NCBI GenBank assembly: GCA_019188255.1
Contig: JAETXT010000007.1
Coordinates: 2,170,001-2,234,000 of the forward strand
DNA length: 64,000 nucleotides
Direction: 5' to 3'
Source of the DNA: Verticillium longisporum
Lineage: Eukaryota > Ascomycota > Sordariomycetes > Glomerellales > Plectosphaerellaceae
Under the pieces are notes generated by a model that searched no databases, was not told the origin of the DNA, and worked only from the letters and a program-made list of their open reading frames with translations. Of this stretch, positions 11,135-24,200 are shown piece by piece. Made by a program: the position numbers and the translations under genes. Position 1 is the stretch's first letter. Each line of letters begins with the position of its first letter.

Positions 11135-14100
11135 CTACCGCAGGAGCAGTGATTCGTCGTTCAGCACACCAAAGAGACCTTCCATCTCCTTTTGCACGCA
11201 TTGCAGCTCATGCGCCACTTGGGCCGTTACCAGCGTATATGCATAGAGCAGAGCGTAATCCTTCTCCTCGGCCGTTACGTGCAGCTCGAGCTTGGGTGGC
11301 TTCAGCTTGGCCTTCCCATTCCCGTTCCTGTTCCCGTTTCCATTCGTCGAATCATTGTTATTCACACCAGCATCGTCCTCTTGGTCGTCTTCCTTTACTG
11401 CAGCCAGCGATGGCTGGTGCTCCCTACGGAATTGGTAAATTTTACCCAGGAGCCTGTCCTTGGTGCCCTCCACCGATGGGATGGCGTCTGTCAAAGGGTA
11501 TTCGAGCATGAAACAACTGGCCAGAACCTGGAAGACGTGGCAAATGCGGTCACAAAGTTGAGCTCGCTCGGCTGCCGTATGTAGCAGGAGAGCACGTTCG
11601 CCAGCTGAAAGACTCCCGCGCTTTGATGTCACGAGCCGCATGGCGTGGAAGCCGTCAACGATTCTGAGCGTGGATTGCATGATGCGCGCATACGCATCAT
11701 CGGGGAAGGGGCCACGAAGTTCGAACTCGGACTTGGCAGACGCTCGAAGAGCGTCAAGTTTCAGTGCTACGTGCATACAGTGTCAGTCGGATGCCTCAGG
11801 CGAGACCTGAAAAGGGCTCGTGAGCTTACCATATCGCTGGACAGCCTTCTCCTCGCCTGCCCTCATGTAAGACCGCGTACTGTCGCTATTGAGCAGGATA
11901 GCCAAAGGTCCACGCCTCCAGATGAGGCCGAGTTGTACATATAGAATTGTCAGTCCTTCTTGGAACTTGCGCCTGCCCGAAATAGGCCAGATCATCCGGC
12001 AGACAATAATGCCCCAGAGGATACCGAGATTGACAGATACAAGTCGGTGGTACACAATCTCACCCATCATGGGGTTCAGGCCGCCCTCGTCGTCGTCGTC
12101 ATCATCGACCTTCTGCGACAGAGAATAGGCGTAGAGAACGGTCACATTCCATGCGAGAAGCGTGGTTCGGCCAAGGGGCGGGTTCTTGAGAACCAGCATG
12201 ACATAGAAGCTGCCGAAGCTGATGGCCCAACCGGAAAAGGCCAGAACAACACCGTTGCCTTGGCTGACGGCCCAAAAGATCAGGGCAAAGCAGCCGCCGA
12301 ACAATGTGCCGAGAGACCTTGCTGTACCAGTGGTATTGGCGGCGCCTACCGTCATGCTCGTGACAATCATGAAGGATAGCAGACCCCATTCGCCTCTCCA
12401 GTGCTTGTAGATGGGTCTGGTTGCGGGAAGGAAAGCAAGCATGGCCCATAGCATGGCGCCCAGACCTACTTTGATGCCGAATCGAACTACATACAGTCAG
12501 TAACTGATATCGAGGTGTACGGCAAGCTGAACTGACTATCATCTCGGGCTAGGAACCTCATAGCCTTCAGACACCATTGCGAGAAGGATCGCAAGAAAGA
12601 ACTAGCGTCAGGAGAGGCATCCCAGTTGAAGGTGTCGCGCCGATTCATCATCTCTGCCGGCATGCCAGACGGCATACCAGACTTGCGGACGGGCCTGATG
12701 GGAGTTTCCTCGGCTGCTGAGGGTTGCAAAAGGGCTTCTTGGTCGGGATCGTTAGGGTCAGGCTTGACCGCAGGCTTTTCCCATTGTTTCCAGAACTTCA
12801 ACCAGCGCCAGGTGTGCCCACTGGTAGCGCGCGCGTACTTCAAGTCCTCCAAAACGGTCAAGTAAGCATCGATGTCTTCAGCCACGTTCTGCAGACTGAA
12901 ACTGAAGTGGCCGCACGCAGCCGCCACTTCTTCAATATCAGCCTGAATCTTCTCCGTCCTGGCTCTTCCCAGCTCAATGCTTTTGTACAGGTCTCGAAGT
13001 GCGCTTGTTCTCGTATCGTTGTAGACGCCCAGAGCATCTTTAAGACTCTGTCGAAAATTTTCGTTGATGCTTATGTCGTACTTGGGCGGTGGTCCGAAGG
13101 TTGGATCTCTCAGTATTTCCGACAGAGTGTAGGCCAAAGACTTCATCGATGGGCCCAACAGAGCAATAAAAAGTTCAAAGATCTCTGACGGCGCCCGGAA
13201 TGACGTCAAAGGGGTTGCAGAGGAACAGTTCGAGCCCTCTTCAGCGCTGGCACGGTCTTCCATCTCCAGTTCCTCCAACTCTTCAATTGCTGCCAGTGTC
13301 GCGGCCTTGTCGCGCGTGTTCTTAAGATACTGCGACATGGCACGCGTCAAAGTTGGCGAGTAAATAACGGTGCCGCCCGGGGACTGGATACTGTTGGGGC
13401 CGTCCTGAGGTAGCTCCTTCAGGAGAGCGAATTGAGTCTCCGCGGCGCTGCGAAGACCTCCGATAGATTGAGCAAGGACCTCGAAGCATCTGACGACTTC
13501 TCTGTCCATCTTGTAGATCGTCTCGCGACCAAGGATATAGTGCTCCAGCTTTGCCTCTCGCAAGTTTGTGGTCATCTTGGTGTATGATGCTTTGAAATCC
13601 TTGTCCACTCGGGTGTAGTCACCGGACGACAACTCCTCCTCGGTGCCATTGAGGAAACCACGGGCAATCATGGCAAGCAAGTCTCCAAGAGATTCTGCTG
13701 ACGTGTTCATGGTGCTTCTCAGACCCGCCCTCGCAGACGTTCGCCAAGCTAAGATGTTGACGAGAGCAGTGATAGAAACACCCATGACAAGGATCTTGAA
13801 GACCTGCACAACCTTGATGGACGACAAGTATCCTCCTTGAACAGCTTCTTCTTTGGTGACAATGGTGATAATGGCAATGGATGCTAGTGTGCACCCGACA
13901 TTTACCAAGGGGCTGTTCATTCTTTGCTTGATCCAGCCCACGAATCCAAGGCCGAAACCAATGCAGATGATCAATATCATGACATGTGACAAAACTTGGA
14001 AGCCGACCTCGTTGCCCAGCACAGATAAGCCCATGGATAGCATGGATATGATCTGGGCGTAGCCGATGGCGCAGAATGCGATGAGGACTGATTCAACCAT

Positions 14101-14617
14101 TGAGCCCCAAGTGCGATTGGCGTGAAAGTATACAGTGATGGTGGCGACGACATGCTTGCCATCGGGCTTTCCCAAAAAGTCAGAGATCGGTTCGAGGTAG
14201 GTGGCCATGCTGCCGAGAAGGTAGGCAAGGGTGCACTTGAGCACACCCTTGCCAGCTGGAGACCGGAGGAAGTCCCAGAACTTCAGAAAGCTCGTCTTCA
14301 CATTGTGTCCTATGGTATGGGCGCGCTCGCTGTTTGTCTCGGACAGCAAAAGAGACCGGTAGCCATCAGGGTCATCGGAACGATCGTTGTCGAGGCTCGG
14401 GTTTCGAAGGGTGAACTGGCGATGGCTTCGCTCGCCCGTGCCAGGGATGATCACAGTGCCATTTCGTAGCTTCTAGTTTGGGGAAAAGACGGTCATGTTA
14501 ACTTTGCGAACTCTTTGGTTAGGGCTCATTTTGAAGACCTTTCCTCCAGGAGTGGTCACCTACGTTTCTCTTGGAAGGTCTTTTAGGGGGCCATTGACTG
14601 TGGTTCGAAGTGCTCAT
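11135..14617 (-). CDS. ArAE_2/FUSC-like multi-pass membrane protein (Bre4-type)
   Basis: A large fungal membrane protein of the putative ER/aromatic-acid exporter family (ArAE_2 N-terminal domain plus DUF2421-type C-terminus; yeast relative Bre4). Four exons: 14617-14564, 14472-12537, 12486-11830 and 11766-11135, with introns of 91, 50 and 63 bp, give about 1092 aa. The first exon encodes only 18 residues (MSTSNHSQWPPKRPSKRN) and joins in phase to KLRNGT. A first cluster of membrane helices lies at about residues 90-270 and a second at about 665-800 (for example LGAMLWAMLAFLPATRPIY and LFGGCFALIFWAV). Between them is a long soluble region; a DDDDDDEGG loop and an Asn/Gly-rich NNNDSTNGNGNRNGNGK stretch follow. 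All junctions keep frame. The substrate cannot be read from sequence; export of organic acids is family-level inference. Confidence 0.88.
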
Positions 14618-15227
14618 GACGGCGGGTTTGTCGCATTCTCTGAAGGTTGTGTTGGGGGTGAGCGCGGCGGACGCGCGAGCTTTGCGACCAGCAGTGTTAG
14701 AGTGCGGTCATGCGAGTCGGAAAGCGTCTATTTGGTCGAGCGGTCAAGCTTCCGGTCGCAGACTGCAGCGCGACTGCGGTATTGGTTGGTGTTGAACTGT
14801 ACTGTGCTCGGCCAAGGGCAAATGTCTCTCGAGGCTTGGAGATGACGAGCCAAGACCCGGTCAGTCTGCCAAAAGCGGTTGCTGGGATGAAGAGTGGATA
14901 GCTGGGAGCTCAAGCTGCAACCTCGAGCGGACCCACGATCAGGCATCCTTGTTAGTGCCGTCGAGCTGTGGCTGTGATTGTGGCTTGCGATTTCGCCCCT
15001 CACCCTCCACTCCACTTGCTCCAAGGTGGGGGTTAGGCCTGTTTCGTTGGCCGAATGCTGGCAAGTGACTGACAATCATTTCACTTAGTACCTAGTTGCG
15101 ACTGCTGGTTGATCTCCTTCGAGATACCTATTAGGTGTGATAGGTACATCCCGAGCCTCCAGTATCCTTCAGTAAGCGACTGGTACATGAAGCTCAACGA
15201 GGTTTCCTGATTCGCAGCCTTCCTTCT
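14618..15227. other. Divergent promoter region
   Basis: Spacer between the divergent ArAE-like and HAD genes. It carries TACCTA/TAGGTA motifs at about 15088-15147. No gene seen. Confidence 0.5.
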
Positions 15228-16039
15228 ATGCGAAGATTTCTGTCGACAATGGCGTCTTATAGCCCTCAGCGGTTTGCGCCTCTGAAGCAGGGTGCTACAT
15301 CCGATGCTCCCCTCCTGAAAGGCGTTGTCTTTGACGTCGACGGTACACTGTGGTACGTCGCCTCCAACCCCACGACGTTCTCCGCATCATCAACCGCAAA
15401 TGCTTACACCACATATCTAGTGAGCCACAGACGTATATGTTCGGACAAATGCGCGACGCTCTTGGTATTACCAAATCCGTCGACATTCTCGACCACATTT
15501 ACTCTCTTCCCACGCCCGAGGCCCAGGAGAAAGCAATGGAATCTATTCGCGCCATCGAGCGCGAGGCCATGGCCACCCAGGTCGCCCAGCCAGGTCTCGA
15601 GACACTCATGTCCTACCTTGACTCGCGGGGCATTCGCAAGGGCATATGCACGCGCAACTTCGATGCCCCTGTCGCTCACTTGCTCGGCAAATTTCTTTCA
15701 GGCAGCATGTTTGCGCCCATCGTCACAAGAGACTTTCGTCCACCCAAGCCGGATCCCGCAGGCATTTTGCACATTGCTCGAAGCTGGGGTCTCCTAAAAG
15801 AGGCGACCGAAACAGGGACGGAGGTAGAAGCTGATGCTTCAGGACTCATTATGGTTGGCGATTCCATCGATGACATGACCGCAGGCCGAAAGGCTGGTGC
15901 CACGACCGTGTTGTTAGCGAACGACGTCAATGTCCATCTAGTGGACCATGAGCATACTGACTTGGCCATTCGCCGGTTAGACGACCTTGTGCCCATTCTC
16001 GAGGAAGGTTTCGTTAGCAGGGACGCTGTCGTTGAGTAA
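15228..16039 (+). CDS. HAD-superfamily hydrolase (haloacid dehalogenase-like phosphatase)
   Basis: Probable small-molecule phosphatase of the HAD family, similar in layout to yeast YOR131C. Exons 15228-15352 and 15421-16039, with a 68-bp GTACGT...CTAG intron, give 247 aa. Motif I is FDVDGTL with nucleophile Asp36 and acid/base Asp38; the intron lies immediately after it and splicing restores DGTLCEPQTYMFGQMR. Motif II is in GICTRNFDAPV, the motif III lysine is in PPKPDP, and motif IV is MVGDSIDDMTAG. A helical cap lies between motifs I and II. The start at 15228 is used; an in-frame ATG at 15249 is an alternative. The first 20 residues (MRRFLSTMASYSPQRFAPLK) could act as a weak mitochondrial presequence. 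Substrate unknown. Confidence 0.92.
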
Positions 16040-16711
16040 AAACCAAACAACCTCGTAAATGTATATAAACCGTATGACTTCCCTATGCAAAGGCCTATCA
16101 TAACCCTGGAGAGGGCGAAGTGATGGGCTAAAGCCAGAACAGATCAGATAGACTTGACTTTTATGCAGATATTGATGGAAAAAATCTTGATTGTGGTGTC
16201 TAAGTGACCTGCACGCCTGCAGTGACAACCCAGTCCTCACGGTCTGGGTGCCTGATTTCCCAATCTTCTATCAGATCATCCTCTGGACGACCCAGCAGAG
16301 CCACTTGTTCCAGACAGGCCTGTTCAACTATTTGATGGTACGCACAGTGAGTCGAATGTAATGACAGATCTCCAAGATAGACGGGCTCAATCCAAACGCC
16401 GAAAGATGCTGAAGAATGCCACACCAGGCAACGAGAGAGATGTACGAAGCTTTTGACGATGAGAAGGGGAGAGTAGCCCTGTACCAAACTGATATGAAGG
16501 CCAAGAACATGAGCGTCACATTAGTCTGGCGACGTACATGTGACCTCTGCGTATGGCCTCCACTCATCATTGTAAGGACCCGGTCATCATGTCTTGGCTC
16601 CGTGGCGATATTTGTGAGGCAAGCTCTTCTGACCGGAGTAACAAGACAGTAAGCCTCGCAGAAAGCCGAAAATGGTGTTGAGCATGTGTAGGCTGTTTCA
16701 GATGCTGGCGT
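16040..16711. other. Convergent spacer, no supported gene
   Basis: Spacer between the 3' ends of the HAD gene and the MAPKK gene. A minus-strand frame at 16200-16487 reads protein-like near its end but has no good start and no recognisable family. Confidence 0.4.
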
Positions 16712-18467
16712 TTAATTCGAGGACCCATTGTAAACGTCATTCATGTAGCCTCTGTTGGACGGCGGCATGCCGAACGTAGCCTGCCTTCTATTCTCCCTAC
16801 GGCCGTCGTCAGGGGTTCCTTTCCGGGGTGGCGGAGGCGGCAGGGGACCTCCGGGTGGTGCTGGGCGAACTGGGAGGCTAAAGGTGGCAGCACTGGCGCT
16901 GGCGGGGCCGGCACTATTGGGATAGTCACCGGCCTTGGGGATGGAATTGGTAGTGACAATCCTCTGTCCCATTCCCGGATGGCCTGGTCCTGTGGATCTT
17001 CCAGATGGCAGCCCGTTTCTAGTGGGAGATCGGTTGTGCGAAGGTCCGTACTGATCTCTTGGCGATATGATGCCAGCGCCAGCAATTGGAATCTCTCCCG
17101 AGGTGGGCGTATCGAATGGGCGGTCATCATTAGAGTTGTTATGGTACGTTGGTGAATCGCTTGAGTTTAGCAGCTCTCGTGTAGCAGGGGACAGTTGTGG
17201 AGCCAGGTGGGATTTGCGGTTGTCTCGCTCCATCATGCTGACCGCCCAGTCACGGAGATTAACGGGCGTTCTCTTGGCAGCCTGCACAAATGGATCACGA
17301 TCCTGAGTGTTCGGTCAGACACTATCTCTTCGTATGGCACGGGAACGCGGTAGACATAGCGATTGGAGCAGGTACTTACAAACAACTCCTGGGGCGTGGA
17401 CCGCTCCTCGGGGACTTTAGAGAGACACCTTTGAATCATATCCTCGAGGATAGAAGGGAATGCGTCACTCTTCGGCAGCTTCGGCGCGGGCTCGTGGACG
17501 ATTTGCTGCAACAGGTCAAGAATACCAGCAGGGGCACCATCCCCATCCGATAGCTGCTCGCTTGCAGCGAACGGAAACTTTCCAATGGCGAGCTCCATAA
17601 TTGTAAGGCCGAAACTCCAGACATCTGACTTGACTGTATACTTTTCGCCCTGGATACGCTCAGGGGCCATGTAGGTCGATGTGCCAACAAAAGTGTCTGC
17701 GACAGAGTTGACAAGCTCGCCAGAGACACCAAAGTCACACAACTTGATACTGCCCCTAGAGTTGACCAGAATATTGGAGGGTTTGATGTCTCGGTGCATG
17801 ATGTGGTGCTTTGAGTAAAGGTACGTCAAGCCACCTAATGTAGCTTCAGCGATCTTGCCGAGCACATCGACTCGAATGGGACCAAAGACCCGCGAAACCC
17901 GGTCCAAAGAACTACGTCAATGTGTCAGACGTACGCCTACAACTCCAGGAACGAATAACTACTTACCCAACGTCCATGTATTCCATACACATGATGACAT
18001 CGTTGTTGTCGTTGAGGAATGCGCCGTAAAAGTTGACAATGTTTGCCGAGTGGCATCCATGCATAATCTGTAGCTCTCTTACTATACGTTTACGCATCTC
18101 CTTCTTCGCTTCCACGTGGATGACCTGTGCACCGTTAGCGTGATTGCCATCATCGACATGAGCATGCACAAAGCATCACCTTTCTGGCCATGACAGTTCC
18201 GGTAAGAACATGTCTAACCTTGCTGACCGTACCACCGTTGCCGGATCCCAGTTCTTTCAGGACTTCCAGGTCTTCTTGTTTCAGGTCCAGCTTGTACTCA
18301 ATGCCAATCTCGAGTTGTGCGCTCTGATCGTTCCCGTCCTGATCACGGGAATCGTAGTCGTGTCTGCTGGTTTCGGCAGTTGGGGGCGGTTTGGGAGCAG
18401 CAGGCGTCAGGGCGAGGCCCTTGACGTTCTTGCGCTTCATCGAGCGCGGAGCGAAAGGATCGGGCAT
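16712..18467 (-). CDS. Ste7/MEK2-type MAP kinase kinase of the pheromone/invasive-growth cascade
   Basis: Dual-specificity kinase expected to phosphorylate the Fus3/Kss1-type MAPK (relatives: Magnaporthe MST7, Neurospora mek-2, Fusarium FST7). Four exons (18467-18180, 18124-17967, 17911-17380, 17302-16712) with introns of 55, 55 and 77 bp encode 522 aa. The N-terminus [13 protein letters not shown] (residues 10-22) fits a MAPK-docking D-site. The kinase domain shows glycine loop GSGNGGTV, catalytic lysine 96, HRD 188-190, DFG 208-210, activation residues Ser218 and Thr222 in [10 protein letters not shown], and MAPER. The C-terminal third is Pro/Ser/Gly-rich with a polyproline stretch ([10 protein letters not shown]) and a conserved-looking end, [10 protein letters not shown]. 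All splice junctions are canonical and keep frame. Confidence 0.95.
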
Positions 18468-21205
18468 TTTGGGTGATGTGCGTGGCCGACCGGCGTTCGG
18501 AGGCGTCGATGGTTGTTGGGTAGCAATGGGCTTGAAGAAGCCGCAAGTCGGAGCCGGACAGATGTTCTAGCGAGGTGACTCTCTGCTGTCCGTAGATTGT
18601 CTTTCAAAGCAGAGATGAGGCGACAGACTGCGCCGAAGATGAATCGGTAGTTGCAAGTCGTTAGGTGTCGGCAGCCGATGGCATAGAGGGTGAGCGGATG
18701 AGCTGAGGCGCGGGGCAGTCGTTGCAATGTAGCACAGGATGGGCGGCGAATCTCGACTTCACGCTCGAAGTCGAGGTGAAATAAAGGAGACCTCGCGAGG
18801 CGTACGAAGCACAGGCTGCCAGAAAAGTGCGCGGCGTACCTGATGTTACGCTTTGGCGAGGTGTGGTGAGGAGGATGGAGCACTTAATCAGTGTCGTTCC
18901 CCTGGTCCCTTTCCGGTTGAGTGGGGGTTTTATCGGGTACGACAAGTCGATAGTGCCGGAGCAGCAGCACCAAAGACCAGGGCGCTTAGGCGGTTAGGCA
19001 GGCGTACCGTTCAGGGGATGACAGAATGACAGAATGACAGGCACGCGGGACGTTGGTATGACAAGGTTACCCGCAGCGACGTATAGGCCTGAGATGTACG
19101 CAACAGCCGTGTGTCTTGGGAGACGTGTCAAGCTCAGCAAAAGCACAAGTCGCGAATCGGAAATGTGGCGTGTCAGCAGCGAGGCGACGGGGATCCTGAC
19201 ACTTGCGGTGGAGCGACAAATGGGGGAAGGAGGGGATGCGGCCGGAGAGGGGTTTCGGATAGGAAGTTCGCTGGAGGAACGAAAGACGCGAGCAGCTAGG
19301 GGGCCCCCATAGACGCCTGGAGCGCCCCGAGCACCCATGGACCCGTCTGGAGTGTCAAGATCTGCCCTACGAGATGGGGACCTGTAAATTAATTAGGCCG
19401 CTTCCTTGCAGATTTGCTCGCATTTCCATTTGCTTCACCTCGAAGGAGACCATGAGCCCGTACCTTGCACCGCTTCGTAACCCGTGGCCTTCCGACCTTC
19501 GTATCCGACCAGGAGGTGGAGGGCCTGGCTCATCAGAGCAGCTTACTATCCTGCGTCACAAATCATATGTCACGCACCCTTCGTCCCCAACAGCCAACGA
19601 TGTCAAAGCATCCAACTTTCTTCACGACGTGGGCTCTGCCATGGCCAAAACGGGCTTGTGTCTCAAGTGACAGCACCCCAGCTTATTGGTCGTTCTGATG
19701 CAATGCCCTACAAATCTCTCCGACTGCCATATTGCCTGGACTGAGTGCCTGTCCAACAGCAGCGAGGAGCGAGCCGTGACGAGGAGTGCATGAGTGACTA
19801 AACGCAGCCAATCCTCATCACTGGTTCAATCTTCGTCATCACGCGAAACCATCGTCTCGCTGCGCTTCGGCCCGTGATGCGTCTGATGCCAATGTGATGG
19901 TAATGGCACTTTAGTCGCTAGCTCAGCGCGAAACGAACCTCTTGTCAGCCACAACCAGTACTTAGTTCTGCCCAACCATCGCCGTTAAGAGGATCTCACG
20001 TTGCAGTTGGCCATAGGGTACTCGCGAATTGGAGTGGGCTTCACGAGGATGCACTCACATAGGTAGCCGTGGCAGCCGGGTTGCCCAAGGTTCAGGTCTC
20101 AGGTCACTCGACCAGTCATTGACACTCTGTCGCTGATTCCCTGCAGCTGCGACGTGAATATTGACTCCGGGACATCATTCCTGTTGCTCCAAAATTGAAA
20201 AAAAAAGCCCAAGTTCTCCCACGCATGTCAAGCTTGTCCATAAATGTATGGGATCGTTGGATATCCTCTAGTCAGGTTGCGAATGCAAATCAAGTACCTT
20301 TGCTTCTAATATCGACCAGGAAACCTGGTACCCCAAACCAAGCATCCTTCTACGGCGAGTGCAGACGTAATCTTGACATGACTATAGTTAAAAGTACTGA
20401 GTCTATCTGCATTATAAAGAACAACAATCAGGGAAAATAAGAAGTGTAGGAAGTATTGCCAATGTTTCTGTGCTTGACGCCTACCTAAGTATCCATGGGG
20501 GTGGCAAAAGGAGTCACACGCCCAAAAGGTGACCTCATCTTGAACCGTTATACTGTATCTAAAATGGATTTGAAACTACCAAAAGTAGTATTGTAGTTGG
20601 ATAGTTTGCCAATTGTTTACGACCTTGATTTTTAGAGCATCTGATCAAGATCTGAGGTGTTGAGAAGGTGCTGAAGCTTAAGGGACTTGTCTGGGTGATG
20701 CACGCGTTTGGCGTATGTAGAGTGCGACTTAATCTGTCACGCTTTTGGTAGGTACGTACCGTGCCTTAGGTAAGTAGGTACCAAGCTTTGGGTTGGCTTA
20801 TGTTATTTGGAGTATGGCACCTTATGCATCATAGCTCTTGAAAGGAAATCGTTATACAAGAGCACATTTTCGCCCAATTGAATCTTACTACGCCAGTACA
20901 AGCACCAGCAGCATTGCAAGCTGAGGCTCGAGCCTTCCCTGAAAAGTTGGGTTCACGAACATACACGTTCCTTTCACGCGTCAAAGTGTTAAGGCACTGC
21001 CTCACCACGTCTCCCCACAACAGCCCGAAATCTACAACAATTTCGGCGATTCATCAATCAACACGGCATTTGTTCTTTGGCTAGAGAACCTAGCGGACGC
21101 GAACGGTGGCCACACAGTACGAGCGGCGACCGCACTTGCACGATCGGCTTCTTGCCTACTGAGAGCATAGCTCAACAGCGCTCGGCGCAGAACCTGTGGC
21201 CCAAC
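18468..21205. other. 2.7-kb divergent intergenic region between the MAPKK and SPT6
   Basis: The longest gene-free stretch between two divergent starts. No ORF has family features. The part next to the MAPKK is GC-rich with a short gacagaat direct repeat at 19019-19042; the centre (about 20150-20850) is more AT-rich and carries TAGGTA/TACC motifs at 20747-20795. It may hold a large regulated promoter or non-coding transcripts; neither can be shown from sequence. Confidence 0.4.
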
Positions 21206-24200
21206 ATGAGCAACTCCATGCGAGACCTGATTAGCGGCGAAGCCGAGCTAGACGATGATGAAGAAGACGACTCATACGGAGAGGAGGATGGCGAGCGCCG
21301 CACCTCCAAGGCACGAACAAACGCCCTGGAGGACTCGTCAGAAGAAGAAGACGATGACGACGATGAAGAAGAAGCTGCCAAGGTAAATTGAATTGAGTGA
21401 TTCTGCCGTGCAGTGGGCGATACTAATTTTGCCATAGATTCGCGAGGGCTTCATCGTTGACGAAGACGAAGATGAAGAAGATGAAGGTGACGATTCAGAT
21501 GCTCGTGAGCGCGTTGTAAAACGTAAAAGGGAACATCGCGATCGGGAAGAGGAAGCGCAACTTGACGACGAAGACCTGGAACTGATAGGAGAACAAGTCG
21601 AGCGCAAGAAGCCGTCCGAGGTATGTATACACGCATCCTGCAGTCGTTGTCTGCACTGTAAAGCTGACCTCGACAAAAGCCCAAGTTCAAACGTCTCAAG
21701 AGAGGCCATCGAGACGATAGCGAACGTCCTCCCGAGCGCCGCGGGCTCGAGGACATGTTTTCCGATGACGAAGAGGACAGCAACGAACGACCATACGGGC
21801 GGCCGAGCTTCCGAGCACAAGCAGACGAATTCGACGACTTCATCGAAGAGGACTTCCCTGAGGACGAGGAGGCACGCATGCAGCGACTCGAAGATGCAGA
21901 AGTTGCGCGTCCTCGCGATAAGGGTGTATCTGGCGTGGTCGACACCACCGGTCTCGACAAGGATGCCCTGGAAGACTTTGAGGCCATCTTTGGCAATGGT
22001 GAAGACTACGACTGGGCACTGCAAATGGAAGAGGAAGAGGGAGAGAGGGAGCGTGAGGAACAGGTGATTGAGCTGAAGGACGTTTTCGAGCCCTCGCAAC
22101 TTACCGAGAAGTTGCTTACGGACGAAGACAACGAAATCCGAACACTTGACGAGCCCGAGCGATTCCAACTCGACAGGAAGCCCTTCAAGCACCTGCAGCT
22201 CACTGCCGAGCAATTTAAAGAGGAGGCACGTTGGATCGCGAACCTTCTGTGGCCGAAGAAGATGCTCCAGGGAGACCTACTCGGGCCCTTCACCAAGGCG
22301 ATTGGCAAGGTCCTTGAGTTCTTTGTGGTTGATGGCGTCGAAGTGCCGTATGTCTTCCAACACCGCAAGGACTACCTCATCCATACCAAGAAGACGCGCA
22401 ACCCTGCGCATCGGGATGACCCCGATGCTCCGGAATTCATCCTCAACGCCGATAAACTACTGACCCAAGACGACTTGTGGCGCATCTTGGAGCTCGACAT
22501 CAAGTTCCGATCGTTGATGGAAAAGCGGAACGCTTTAGAAAAGACGCTTGATAACCTCAAAACTGAAATGGGCGTCAATGATGACATCCTTGAGGACATG
22601 ATCACGCAAGCTGCGAACATGGAAGAGCTCCAAGATCTACAAGACTATCTCAACTTCCAGTATGCCGCGCAGCTGAAAGACCTTGCTTCTATGAATGGAA
22701 GTGCCAAACAGACCAAGCGGCCCGGCTCCAAAGGCGCGCTGTTCGACAAGGTACGGAGGAGTAGGGTTTACGACTTTGTTCGTGCATATGGTATCACACC
22801 GGACCGACTCGCGCGGAACGCACTCAGGGAAGGGCCCAAGGTCTGGGCCGATGACGATAACGAGTTGCCTGATAACCTTGCCGATCAATACATCGACGAG
22901 GACTTCCCCACGGGCGACAGCGTACTGCAAGCCGCCCGTCAGATGTACGCTGAGGAGCTCTTTGTGAGCCCCCGTATGCGCAAACATTTCCGAGCCAACT
23001 TCTACGAAATGGGGGACATCAGCTGTCGTCGCACTGAAAAAGGCTTGCGGAAAATTGACGAATCTCATCCATTCTACGAGATCAAGTACCTTACTCACCA
23101 AAGCTTTGGTGATATGGCCCGCCAACCACACTTGTTTCTCAAGATGATGAAGGCTGAAGAAGACGGCTTGATTGAGGTCAAAGTCAGTATGGAGAACGAC
23201 GAAGGTTTCAAACGCAACCTCCGACAAGAGTTTGTGTCCGACAACTACAGTGAGCGCGCAGACAGGTGGAATGACGAGAGGACCAAGGTTCTTGAGCTTG
23301 CCGTTCCCCGTCTCCTCAAGCACGTTGCCAAAGGTGTAAAGGAGTCGGTGCGCACTGCCTGCCAGGACGAAGTGCTCACCACATGCCGCGAGGAATACTC
23401 GAAGAAGATCGACCAATCACCTTACAAGCCGAAGGGCATGGTTTTGGGTACTACGCCGCGCGTTCTGACATTCTCGAACGGCATGGCTGACCCTGGCCGT
23501 GACGCGACATGTTGGGCCTGGATGGACGAAGAAGGCCGCTTCGGAGATCATGGCAGGTTCGATAACTTTACACGAAACGATGCCGCTCGCGAAGAGTTCG
23601 TGGAGCTTGTCAAACTGCGGCGTCCAGATGTCATTGGTGTCAGTGGTTGGTCGGCAGACACCCATAAGCTTGTTCGCGAACTTGAGAACATCATCAGCGA
23701 CAAGGGTCTGATGGGTCCTGAGTTTGACGACCCTGAGACCGACGAATATCGTGCCGAGCTGCTTGAGGTCATTGTAGTGAATGACGAGGTCGCTCGACTA
23801 TACAAAGACAGCCCGCGTGCTGTCGCCGACCACCCTTACTTGCCCCTCTCACACGGTACTGCATCGGACTGGCAAGGTACATGCAGAACCCTCTGAAGGA
23901 ATATGCCGCTCTTGGCAAGGATATAACTTCCCTCGCCTTCCACCCCTGTCAGCAGCTGCTACCCCAGGACAAGCTGCTGAAGAACTTGGAGTTTGCCATG
24001 GTTGACATGGTTAATCTGTGCGGTGTCGATATTAACGAGGCTGTTGGAGATTCTTACACGGCCAACCTGCTTCCCTACGTTGCTGGTCTTGGTCCTCGTA
24101 AGGCAACGAGTGTGCTGAAAGCCATCAGTGCCAACGGTGGCTACGTCGCCAGTCGAGCCGAGCTCGTTGGAGACATCGACAGTGGTAAGATTCCCGTGGT

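Noticed and set aside
16200..16487. Minus-strand frame ending in plausible protein text
   Set aside because: No ATG start, no recognisable family, no splice model.
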